Shown here: positions 6,719 through 14,759 of the stretch, piece by piece
Position numbering within the stretch: position 1 is the stretch's first letter
Layout: every line of letters starts with the position of its first letter
NCBI GenBank assembly: GCA_024398125.1
Contig: JAKSJO010000008.1
Coordinates: 1 to 64,000 of the forward strand
Direction of reading: 5' to 3'
Length of the DNA stretch: 64,000 nt
Source of the DNA: Bacteroidales bacterium
GTDB taxonomy: Bacteria; Bacteroidota; Bacteroidia; Bacteroidales; UBA932
The notes under the pieces: model-generated
What the model saw: only the letters and a program-made list of their open reading frames with translations
Database searches by the model: none
What the model was told of the DNA's origin: nothing
Program-made: the position numbers and the translations under genes

Positions 6719-8701
6719 CTACAGCTTCTCAAGTACTTCAAGCATGTGCTCGGCCAGAGCAGATTTCTCTTCGATATGCTTGAGCACGACGCCGACAAAG
6801 GAATTGCTCTCGAAGTCACCTCTTACCTGCTCGAAGTCCTGTTCCTTCTGGTCGCGGTCACCATCGGCGCCAAAGCCAGTCATGCTGGAGAGGTTGAACT
6901 CCTTGCGTGCGTCTTCGTAGATCATTTTGTCGAGCCTCAGGACGGCATCTTTCCATCGGTTGACGATCTTGACGGCGTCTTCCGGTGTCATCCTTGACGG
7001 GTTGACTCCATAGATCTTCTGGTAGTGCTGGAATGCCCATGTCCATTCGTATGAAGAGAAGTTGTCGTTCATTGCCTTGAAGGCCTCCTCGATCTGGTCA
7101 ACGGATGTGATTCTCTCTTCTTCCACATCATTCATAAGGGCCTCGACCTCGCTTTTTGGCACGATGAGGCCGGAAAGGTCGACCCATTCGCCTGAACCGA
7201 TCGGGCTGTCAGGCTTAAGAAGCTGGCGCATGTCCTCTTCTGAACTGAAATCTCCCTTGTGAAGCCTTGCAACCATGCATTCGCCCATGAACTTGTCTAT
7301 GGCCATGGTGTAGAAGTCGATGCCTTTGTGAAGGGCAGAATTCGTAATCTTGGTGCTGTGGAACGAGTAAATGTCGCTCAGCTCTCCGCTGGCTTCGAGC
7401 AGGCTCTTGAGAATCTCCAGTCCCTTGATCATCTTCTGAACTGTAAATGGAGTCAGCAGGTCGAAGTTGATCTGGTCAAGCTTTCGGCTGTCCTTGCGGC
7501 CGTCGCGTTTAGGCCATTTCTGGGCGTCGCGTATGGTTCCGACGCTGCGGAGGTTGACGCCTGGTGCCAGGTATGTATTGTTGCCCTTCTCGATCAGGTA
7601 TGAGAATGGCAGGTTTGTAGTGTCTGAATGTGTCACATGCCTGCCCATCACGAGCGAAAATGCGCCTACCCTGGACGGCCAGAGAATGTACGAATCGGAC
7701 GCGGTCTTGGCTCCGCGCTCCAGGGTTCCCTGGTGTATAGGTCCAAGCTTGTACATGTGGTTGGACTGGTTTGAACCGGATCCGGCGTTCATGAAAGAGA
7801 AGTTGCCGGCAATGAGCAGGGTGCTCTTGTGGTGTGTGACGGTATATGGTCCGGCAAACACGGCGCAGGCCTCTCCGTTTTCTCCCTGGCAGTTGCTGAA
7901 GAAGAGAGAGTCTGTCGCTGAATACGAATGACCGAAGATGCAGGCCTGGCCGACGAAGCAGCGTGTGAGCATCGTTCCGTCCTCGATCTGGCTTCCGCTG
8001 CAGATGATGAAGTCCTCGGCAACGACGTTGTGCCCGATGCGGACAGATGCAGGTTCGCAGCTGTTGATCGTTCCGTTGCAAAGGCGGCTGGCTCCGGAGA
8101 TTCGGCAGTGGCTTCCAATCCTGACATTGGCGATTGTCACAGTGTTGACAATGGTCGCCTCATCACCAATCTCTCCCGTGCTGGAGCGCACGGACTCGGC
8201 GTAATCAAGCGCAATCCTGTCAAGTTTCCTGACGAAATCAGGACGGTGACGGTAAAGCGCCGACATGTATGCCTGGTGGGATGAGAGACGGTCGTAGATT
8301 GTCACTTCGCGTCCTCCTGTCTCATTGAGTACGCTTACACGGACTCCGTTGCCGAAAGTCGAATCATATTCGGTAACTATCTTGCCGACGTTCTCGATGA
8401 AAGCATTGTTGCCTATGCGGTAGTTTGCTATGTAGTTATGAACCTCGCTGACAAGGCAGTCATCTCCGATCTCGACATTATGCAGCTTGGCACAGAACAG
8501 TCCGGCGTGTTTCTTCATGCCTCCTGGGAGGTCGAAGATACCTTGATTCGCGCCGATGCGGATACGTCCGCTTAACTGGCAACCGCGTACGAATGACGGG
8601 TCGAATCCATTCTCGGCGACTTCGATGTCTGTGTCTGGAAGAATGATGTTGCCTTGTGCAATAAGGCTTTCAAGTTCGTTTGGGGAAAGTTTTCTGGTCA
8701 T
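6719..8701 (-). CDS. DUF4954 family protein with left-handed beta-helix repeats
   Basis: 660 residues. The first ~400 residues show irregular hexapeptide repeats typical of left-handed beta-helix acyltransferases and nucleotidyltransferase partners (for example CRISGASRLCNGTINSCEP and VEIGDDCLVSEVHNYIANYR). A strongly conserved central block reads SNHMYKLGPIHQGTLERG, shared almost unchanged with the paralogue at 21440. The last ~200 residues are helical. DUF4954 is common in Bacteroidales and has no established function to my knowledge. It starts 6 nt after glmS, which suggests a link to amino-sugar or UDP-GlcNAc metabolism; that is inference. Confidence 0.85.
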   Translation of the reverse strand: MTRKLSPNELESLIAQGNIILPDTDIEVAENGFDPSFVRGCQLSGRIRIGANQGIFDLPGGMKKHAGLFCAKLHNVEIGDDCLVSEVHNYIANYRIGNNAFIENVGKIVTEYDSTFGNGVRVSVLNETGGREVTIYDRLSSHQAYMSALYRHRPDFVRKLDRIALDYAESVRSSTGEIGDEATIVNTVTIANVRIGSHCRISGASRLCNGTINSCEPASVRIGHNVVAEDFIICSGSQIEDGTMLTRCFVGQACIFGHSYSATDSLFFSNCQGENGEACAVFAGPYTVTHHKSTLLIAGNFSFMNAGSGSNQSNHMYKLGPIHQGTLERGAKTASDSYILWPSRVGAFSLVMGRHVTHSDTTNLPFSYLIEKGNNTYLAPGVNLRSVGTIRDAQKWPKRDGRKDSRKLDQINFDLLTPFTVQKMIKGLEILKSLLEASGELSDIYSFHSTKITNSALHKGIDFYTMAIDKFMGECMVARLHKGDFSSEEDMRQLLKPDSPIGSGEWVDLSGLIVPKSEVEALMNDVEEERITSVDQIEEAFKAMNDNFSSYEWTWAFQHYQKIYGVNPSRMTPEDAVKIVNRWKDAVLRLDKMIYEDARKEFNLSSMTGFGADGDRDQKEQDFEQVRGDFESNSFVGVVLKHIEEKSALAEHMLEVLEKL

Positions 8702-8707
8702 GTCGGT

Positions 8708-10561
8708 TTACTCTACGGTTACACTCTTTGCAAGGTTGCGAGGCATGTCAACATTCAGCCCCTTGGCAACGGCAATATGGTAGGCAAGTATCTGGAGAGG
8801 AATGACGGTCAGCAGCGGCGCAAGGCAGTTGAGGGTCTGAGGCACCTCGATGACTTCGTCAACCATCTTCTTTACCAGTTCATCGCCTTCCGTGACGATG
8901 GCAAGTATCTTTCCTTTCCTGGCAATAACTTCCTGCATGTTGCTCACCACCTTCTCATAGAGCTGGTGATGTGTGGCGATGAATACTACAGGCATGTCTT
9001 CGTCGACGAGGGCGATAGGTCCATGCTTCATTTCGGCTGCTGGATATCCTTCTGCGTGGATATAGCTGATTTCCTTGAGCTTGAGGGCACCTTCCAATGC
9101 TACAGGATAGTTGACGCCTCGGCCCAGATAAAGGAAATTCCTGCATTCAGCATATCTTGAGGCCAGAGTTTTAATCTTGTCGTTCTGCTCTAGAACCTTT
9201 TCTATTTTCTCTGGAATGAGCGCAAGCTCTGCGAGAACTTCTTGATAGCTGGCGGTGGAGATGCTCTTCTTTTCATGTGCGAGAGCCAGTGCCAGCATGA
9301 TAAGTACTGTGACCTGGCCGGTAAATGCCTTGGTACTTGCCACTCCGATCTCAGGACCGACATGGATGTATGTGCCGGTATCGGTGTGACGCGCTATGCT
9401 GCTTCCAACTGCATTCACGATACCGAATATCATTGCACCTTTTGCCTTGGCAAGGTTTATCGCCGCAAGGGTGTCTGCCGTCTCGCCACTCTGTGATATA
9501 GCTATGACGATGTCGCCAGGGCCTACAACTGGATTTGCGTAGCGGAATTCGCTGGCATAGGCGACTTCTACAGGAATCTGACAGAAATCCTCTATGAGCT
9601 GCTTGCCGATAAGGCCTGCGTGCCATGATGTACCGCAGCTGACGACAATGAATCGCTTTGCGTTCAGGAGTTCCTCGCGATGCTCGGTCACTGCAGAGAG
9701 GATCACTCTCTGGTGCTCAGGCAACAGGCGGCCGCGAAGACAGTCTTTAAGAACGTTTGGCTGGTCGAAGATTTCCTTGAGCATGAAGTGTGGAAAGCCA
9801 CCCTTGTCAAGCATGTTCAGGTCAAGATTCACCTTCTTGACCTTGGCCTCCACGCTGTCGTTTTCGAGGTTGAGGACCTTGAGCGGGCTTCCCTTTACGC
9901 ATACTGCGACCTCTCCGTCATTGAGATAGACCATGCGGTTCGTGTATTCTGCGATAGGGGAAGCGTCGCTGGCGATGAAGAACTCGCTGTCATTCTCGCC
10001 TATTCCTATTACCATAGGGCTTGCATTGCGGGCTGCTACGAGGACGTCCGGGGTACGCTTGTCCATGACCACGATGGCGTAAGCACCGATGGCTTTTGTT
10101 AGCGCAAGGCGTACTGCATTGACGATGTCGGTCTCCTGGGTCGTACGGATGAACTCGATCAGTTGTACCAGCACTTCGGTGTCGGTCTGGCTTTTGAATG
10201 TGAAGCCTTTAGCCTTGAGCTGGTCGCGAAGGACTGCGTAGTTCTCGATGATACCGTTGTGGACAAGGGTTATGTCGCCACTCTGTGAAACATGAGGATG
10301 GGCGTTTGCGACATTTGGAGAACCATGGGTCGCCCAACGGGTATGGGCAATGCCCATGCTTCCGCTCCTGTCGTGACCTTCGGCCGCTTTCTCAAGGTCA
10401 GAGACCTTGCCGCTGGCTTTGAAGATGTTCAGGTTTCCGTAATTCTCACTGAACAAGGCCGTTCCGGCAGAGTCGTATCCACGATACTCCAGCCTATGGA
10501 GTCCCTTGATCAGTATCGGGTATGCTTCACGGCATCCCGTATATCCAACAATTCCGCACAT
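8708..10561 (-). CDS. glmS: Glutamine--fructose-6-phosphate aminotransferase (isomerizing)
   Basis: 617 residues. GlmS makes glucosamine 6-phosphate from fructose 6-phosphate and glutamine, the first committed step to UDP-GlcNAc for peptidoglycan and lipid A. The N-terminal nucleophile Cys2 is present (MCGIVGYTGCREAYPIL), with the glutaminase pattern GIAHTRWATHGSP. Two SIS domains follow, with SCGTSWHAGLIGKQLIE and the ISQSGETADT sugar-phosphate motif, and the conserved C-terminus ends NLAKSVTVE. It appears to be the first gene of the glmS-DUF4954-greA cluster. No glmS ribozyme is visible in the 72 nt upstream, which instead hold the terminator of the next minus-strand gene. Confidence 0.97.
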   Translation of the reverse strand: MCGIVGYTGCREAYPILIKGLHRLEYRGYDSAGTALFSENYGNLNIFKASGKVSDLEKAAEGHDRSGSMGIAHTRWATHGSPNVANAHPHVSQSGDITLVHNGIIENYAVLRDQLKAKGFTFKSQTDTEVLVQLIEFIRTTQETDIVNAVRLALTKAIGAYAIVVMDKRTPDVLVAARNASPMVIGIGENDSEFFIASDASPIAEYTNRMVYLNDGEVAVCVKGSPLKVLNLENDSVEAKVKKVNLDLNMLDKGGFPHFMLKEIFDQPNVLKDCLRGRLLPEHQRVILSAVTEHREELLNAKRFIVVSCGTSWHAGLIGKQLIEDFCQIPVEVAYASEFRYANPVVGPGDIVIAISQSGETADTLAAINLAKAKGAMIFGIVNAVGSSIARHTDTGTYIHVGPEIGVASTKAFTGQVTVLIMLALALAHEKKSISTASYQEVLAELALIPEKIEKVLEQNDKIKTLASRYAECRNFLYLGRGVNYPVALEGALKLKEISYIHAEGYPAAEMKHGPIALVDEDMPVVFIATHHQLYEKVVSNMQEVIARKGKILAIVTEGDELVKKMVDEVIEVPQTLNCLAPLLTVIPLQILAYHIAVAKGLNVDMPRNLAKSVTVE

Positions 10562-10593
10562 GTTATGATAATAGGATTTAGTGTGTTTGATAA

Positions 10594-10624
10594 GGAAAAA
10601 GCAGCCTCGGATGACTGCTTTTCC
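10594..10624 (-). terminator. Terminator hairpin after the sugar symporter gene
   Basis: GGAAAAAGCAG (10594-10604) pairs with CTGCTTTTCC (10615-10624), leaving one bulged A. On the minus strand the stem ends in a T run. It lies just past the stop of the symporter gene and upstream of glmS. Confidence 0.55.
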
Positions 10625-10633
10625 ATATCGGGA

Positions 10634-12103
10634 TTATTTTCTGTTTTTCCAGAGAGCCGACATCTCCTCGAGAGTCTTGCCCTTGGTCTCAGGGACGAGC
10701 TTCCATACGAATACGGCAGCGATGACGCAGATCGCACAGTAGAGACCGTAGGTAGCCGATGGGCTCCATTCGTACATAGGAACGAAGGTAGAAGAGATGA
10801 TGAAGTTGAAGATCCACTGGAATGCAACTGCGATAGCGGTAGCGGCACCACGGATGGTGTTAGGGAAGATCTCAGAGATGAGAACCCAGCAGATAGGGCC
10901 CCATGAGAACATGAATGATGCGCTGTAGATCATCACGCTGATGACGCCGATGAAGCCAGGGAGAGAAGCGATGCTGTCTGCGAGAGCTACACCGAGAGCA
11001 CCTACTGCCATGCCGAGCGAGCCGATGATGAGGAGCGGCTTGCGGCCGAGCTTCTCGACAGAGAAGATGGCAACCATGGTGAATGAGATGTTCACGATTC
11101 CCATGAGTACGGCCTGGAACATAGGGTTGCCCATGCCCATTGATTCGAAGATACGTGGAGCGTAGTAGAGGACGGCGTTGATGCCGACAGCCTGCTGGAA
11201 TACGCTGAGCATGATACCGATGAAAATTACGAGGAATCCATAAGCCATGAGCTTCTCGGTCTTCTCGGTAGTGGTTGACTTGATTTCTGCAAGGATTGCC
11301 TTGCCCTTTTCGTCGCCATTGATGCGGCTGAGTACGTGGAGGGCCTTGTCGTCCTTGCCGATCATCGCGAGGTAGCGAGGAGTCTCAGGAACAAGGAGGA
11401 TGAGGATTGAGAAGAGAGCCGCAGGAACACACTCGCTGAGGAACATGAGTCTCCAGCCGGTGGTGATTGACCAGTTGCCGTCTGCTGCAAGGGCAGAAGC
11501 GTTGACGATCTGGTTGATACCCTCCGCCATAGCCTCCATCTTTGGAGCGATGTGGTCGCCGAGGATCACGAGATTGACGAAGTATACTACGAGCTGACCG
11601 AAGATGATCGCGAACTGGTTCCATGATACGAGGGTACCTCTCTTGTCGGCTGGAGCGATCTCTGCGATGTACATAGGGCAGAGGGCCGATGCCATACCTA
11701 CACCGATACCGCCAAGTACACGGTAGAGGTTGAATACTACGAGAAGTGAAAGGCATGCGTCACCCTTGTGGAAGAAGAGGAACTCAGGATAGTAGGAACC
11801 TGCAGCAGAAAGGAAGAAGCAGATACCTGCGACGAAGAGGCTCTTCTTACGGCCGAACTTTCCTGCCATGAGGCCGGAGATTGCACTACCGATGATGCAT
11901 CCGAGAAGTGCGCTTGATGAGGTGATACCGTGAAGGAAGTTGGTGTAGGTGAAGTCTTTCGCCTGCATGAAGAAGGCCTGGAGACCACGCTCGGCACCTG
12001 AGATGACAGCTGTGTCGTAACCGAAGAGAAGGCCACCGATCACAGCGACGAGGACGATAGTAAAGAGATAAGAACTAGATCCTCCGTTCTTTGTGTTGGA
12101 CAT
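10634..12103 (-). CDS. Sugar/H+ symporter, major facilitator superfamily (XylE-like)
   Basis: 489 residues, about 12 membrane spans. Sugar-porter signatures are all visible: GGLLFGYDTAVISGA near residue 20, GRKKSLF in the first inner loop, VPETPRYL after span 6, QQAVGINAVLYYAPRIF in span 7 (the sugar-contacting QQ and N), and VPETKGKTLEEM at the C-terminus. The family imports pentoses or hexoses with protons across the inner membrane; the close likeness to XylE suggests xylose or arabinose, which would fit the nearby arabinofuranosidase, but the exact sugar is inference. It is followed by a terminator and preceded by a 96-nt gap to the acyl-CoA ligase. Confidence 0.9.
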   Translation of the reverse strand: MSNTKNGGSSSYLFTIVLVAVIGGLLFGYDTAVISGAERGLQAFFMQAKDFTYTNFLHGITSSSALLGCIIGSAISGLMAGKFGRKKSLFVAGICFFLSAAGSYYPEFLFFHKGDACLSLLVVFNLYRVLGGIGVGMASALCPMYIAEIAPADKRGTLVSWNQFAIIFGQLVVYFVNLVILGDHIAPKMEAMAEGINQIVNASALAADGNWSITTGWRLMFLSECVPAALFSILILLVPETPRYLAMIGKDDKALHVLSRINGDEKGKAILAEIKSTTTEKTEKLMAYGFLVIFIGIMLSVFQQAVGINAVLYYAPRIFESMGMGNPMFQAVLMGIVNISFTMVAIFSVEKLGRKPLLIIGSLGMAVGALGVALADSIASLPGFIGVISVMIYSASFMFSWGPICWVLISEIFPNTIRGAATAIAVAFQWIFNFIISSTFVPMYEWSPSATYGLYCAICVIAAVFVWKLVPETKGKTLEEMSALWKNRK

Positions 12104-12199
12104 AAGGTTGTGTGTATTTAGGGTTATAATTATCGGTCAAGCGTGTAAATGTACGGCATAATTTCGGAAAATCATAATCGGAATAACCCCATCCAACTC

Positions 12200-13744
12200 C
12201 TATTCCCAGTCCTTGGTCTTTATGAGCTCCTTGAGTTTGAATCTCTGGAGTTTCTCCATCCTGGTCCTAGGGAGTATGTCTCGGTGGATATAAAGGCGTG
12301 CCAGCTTCTTGTACTGGGCAACCGACTCGTTGAAAGGCTGTATGACCTCCTTCCTGAGGATTTCCTTGATTTTGCTGTCGTCGCTCTCGTTCGAGAGGTC
12401 GTCGGAAGGTACTATGATTGCAACCAGCTTGTCGTCCTCGAATGTCACGGCCGCCTCCTTGACATGGTCAACGTAGTGCTCGAGCTTTTCCTCGATTTCA
12501 TTAGGGTTGACGTTTTTGCCGTTGGAGAGAACGATGATTTCCTTTCTTCTGCCTGTGATCGAGATTCTGCCCTTGCCGTCGATGGTACCGAGGTCGCCGG
12601 TGTGGAGGAATCCATCGCTGTCGATGACGTCTGCGGTTTCCTCAGGACGGCCGTAATAGCCCTTCATGATGTTGATTCCGCGAGCGCAGATTTCGCCGTC
12701 AATGATCTTTACCTCGCAGCCCTCGATGGCCTTGCCTACGCATCCTGGACGGAAATCTCCAGGACGTGTGAATGCAATCATAGGAGCGGCTTCTGTCATG
12801 CCGTAGCCTTCAAGCACGTCGAGTCCGAGTGTCTTCAGGCCTATGGCAGTCTCTTTGTCGAGAGCGGCACCTCCGCTGACCATGTAGGCAATCTTGCCGC
12901 CCATCTTCTTGCGTACAGAACTGAATACAAGCCGCGAAAGCGGACGGCACTGGAGTGCCGCGCAGATGTTGTAGAGCGCGCGTGTCACGCCGTTCGCGTC
13001 GATCTTGCCCTTGATGCTTCTGAAAAGGGTCTGCCAGAGACGTGGTACACCGATCATGATGCCGATCTCGCCTTTCTGCATCACCTCCATGATCTTTGGA
13101 CCTGCCAGAGAAGGACAGATGGCTACGCCTCCGCCACAGGTGAACGGCATTACGGCTGTTCCTACAAGCGGGAGGACGTGATGGAGGGGAAGTAGAATCA
13201 GAGTGCGGCGATCTGCTGTGAAAATAGGTACATGCTTGGAAACAGCGTCGATATTGGCTCTGACATTCGCAAAGGTCAGCATTACTCCCTTTGGCGATCC
13301 GGTTGTTCCTGAGGTGTAGCAGATGATGCAGATATTCTCCGAAATCTCCGGGATGAGGGCTGGCTCAAGAAAATCCACGTCATTGTCTTCGTATTCATCG
13401 ATGACACGGACTGGAATGCTGGCTCCGCAGATCTCGATGGCCTTCTTGGCCATATCCTTTTTCTTTGATGAGACCCACATCGAAGATGGCGCGCAATCCT
13501 TGATTATGTAGATGAGATCATCGATGGTGCATGCGGCGTCAACGGGTACGATGGTACTCTTGTTCGCCCAAATTCCGTACAGAGAATAAAGCCATCCTTC
13601 GCGATTCTCGCTGAAGACAAGGACCTTCTGCCCTTCGTCTGTCTTGTTAGCTGCGGCAAATTCCGAGGCATGCTGGAGCATCCTGCGGAAGGTTATTTTC
13701 TTGTCGCCGCTGATAATGGCAATCTTGTCTGTTGCAGCAATCAT
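12200..13744 (-). CDS. AMP-dependent acyl-CoA synthetase/ligase
   Basis: 514 residues from ATG at 13744; the longer in-frame TTG start at 13777 would overlap the -7 box and was rejected. The ANL-superfamily core is complete: P-loop motif YTSGTTGSPKGV, the adenylate-binding segment EGYGMTEAAPM, the hinge region GFLHTGDLGTIDGKGRISITGR, and the C-terminal catalytic Lys region RTRMEKLQRFKL. It is shorter than the usual ~600-residue long-chain fatty acyl-CoA ligase. It probably activates a fatty acid in the cytoplasm; the substrate cannot be read from the sequence. Confidence 0.88.
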   Translation of the reverse strand: MIAATDKIAIISGDKKITFRRMLQHASEFAAANKTDEGQKVLVFSENREGWLYSLYGIWANKSTIVPVDAACTIDDLIYIIKDCAPSSMWVSSKKKDMAKKAIEICGASIPVRVIDEYEDNDVDFLEPALIPEISENICIICYTSGTTGSPKGVMLTFANVRANIDAVSKHVPIFTADRRTLILLPLHHVLPLVGTAVMPFTCGGGVAICPSLAGPKIMEVMQKGEIGIMIGVPRLWQTLFRSIKGKIDANGVTRALYNICAALQCRPLSRLVFSSVRKKMGGKIAYMVSGGAALDKETAIGLKTLGLDVLEGYGMTEAAPMIAFTRPGDFRPGCVGKAIEGCEVKIIDGEICARGINIMKGYYGRPEETADVIDSDGFLHTGDLGTIDGKGRISITGRRKEIIVLSNGKNVNPNEIEEKLEHYVDHVKEAAVTFEDDKLVAIIVPSDDLSNESDDSKIKEILRKEVIQPFNESVAQYKKLARLYIHRDILPRTRMEKLQRFKLKELIKTKDWE

Positions 13745-13774
13745 CTTTTGTATTCGGTTTTTGGTTTTGTGATA

Positions 13775-13782
13775 CAAATTTA
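13775..13782 (-). promoter_or_regulatory. -7 box for the acyl-CoA ligase gene
   Basis: Minus-strand TAAATTTG, an exact TAnnTTTG match, 30 nt upstream of the ATG at 13744. Its position rules out the longer TTG start. Confidence 0.55.
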
Positions 13783-13864
13783 CATCCCATGTGTCTTGGC
13801 GAGAAATAAATGGGATTTTGGGTATGAAAAATGGTATTAAAATGTCATTCGGCGGAGAATTTAC

Positions 13865-13872
13865 TATATTTG
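13865..13872 (+). promoter_or_regulatory. -7 box for the LytTR regulator gene
   Basis: TATATTTG, exact TAnnTTTG match, 34 nt before the ATG at 13907. No exact TTTG at the -33 position. Confidence 0.55.
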
Positions 13873-13906
13873 TGGTATAAAAATATGATAATCCTTATTT
13901 AGTCCC

Positions 13907-14749
13907 ATGAGCAGATACTTTGACATGAAGCCTGTTTCCGACTTCAGGTTCGTGCTTGGCCCCAATATTCTCACCCAGGTGACATATGTCATCGTGCTGC
14001 CGGTATTCTTTATAATCTACAGTGTCGTCTACAATCCCTTCGGCATCCAGCAGTATTATGAAGAGACTTCCATGGGCTTCGGTTTCAACATAATCATGGT
14101 CACCTGCATCATGCTTGCAACTCTTGCCGTGACCAGGACAGCCTTTGCGTTCGTCATACGCCGGTTTGAGCTATCCAGGGGACAGTATCTCAGCTGGTGC
14201 CTGTTTGAGGTCTTCGCCGTATCTGCCTTCATCGCTCTGTATACGTCGTTGATGAGGCACAGCCAGGATTCTTTCCTGACTGTACTGGAAACCTGCATGA
14301 TCTTCTGCTACATGACGCTGATCCATCCATACCTGTACATCTATCTTGCCAGGACGGTAATGAGCAAGAATGCGGAGATTGCAGCAATGGAAGCTCCAAA
14401 GGATAACAGTCTCGTGCGTTTCTATGATGAGCATAAACGACTGAAGCTGACGATCGCGCCCTCTTCCATACTTTATGTCCGCAGTGAATTGAACTATGTA
14501 GTCGTCTACTATCTAGACGCGGGTAAGGTAAAGGATTACCAGATAAGATGCTCGATGAAAAGTATAGAGGACTCTGCCGACAAGCATTTCCTTTGCCGTT
14601 GCCAGCGTTCATACTTTGTCAATCCTGAGCATGTAACGGTTCTGAGGAAGGACAAGGAAGGCTTCATATTCGCCGAGCTCAACATCCCTGACCTGCCTCC
14701 GATCCCGGTCGGCAAGACGTATTTCAATACGCTTTCTGCGGTTCTTTAA
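13907..14749 (+). CDS. Membrane-bound LytTR-family DNA-binding regulator
   Basis: 280 residues. Four hydrophobic spans fill the first ~150 residues (VTYVIVLPVFFIIYSVV, FNIIMVTCIMLATLAV, LFEVFAVSAFIALYTSLM, ETCMIFCYMTLIHPYLYIYL). After a linker, residues about 175-275 form a LytTR domain (SILYVRSELNYVVVYYLDAG, then RCQRSYFVNPEHVTVL and the ending IPVGKTYF). Members bind DNA by this beta-rich domain; the membrane part is a likely sensor of unknown signal. The helicase gene starts 10 nt after its stop, so the two are probably co-transcribed. Confidence 0.85.
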   Translation: MSRYFDMKPVSDFRFVLGPNILTQVTYVIVLPVFFIIYSVVYNPFGIQQYYEETSMGFGFNIIMVTCIMLATLAVTRTAFAFVIRRFELSRGQYLSWCLFEVFAVSAFIALYTSLMRHSQDSFLTVLETCMIFCYMTLIHPYLYIYLARTVMSKNAEIAAMEAPKDNSLVRFYDEHKRLKLTIAPSSILYVRSELNYVVVYYLDAGKVKDYQIRCSMKSIEDSADKHFLCRCQRSYFVNPEHVTVLRKDKEGFIFAELNIPDLPPIPVGKTYFNTLSAVL

Positions 14750-14759
14750 CCTGTAAGTC

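Noticed and set aside
10562-10633. glmS ribozyme upstream of glmS
   Set aside because: The gap is only 72 nt and is filled by the terminator of the symporter gene; the ribozyme core is absent.
12149-13195. A 348-codon plus-strand ORF opposite the acyl-CoA ligase
   Set aside because: It is the antisense of a well-supported enzyme, with no domain and a composition that mirrors the coding strand.
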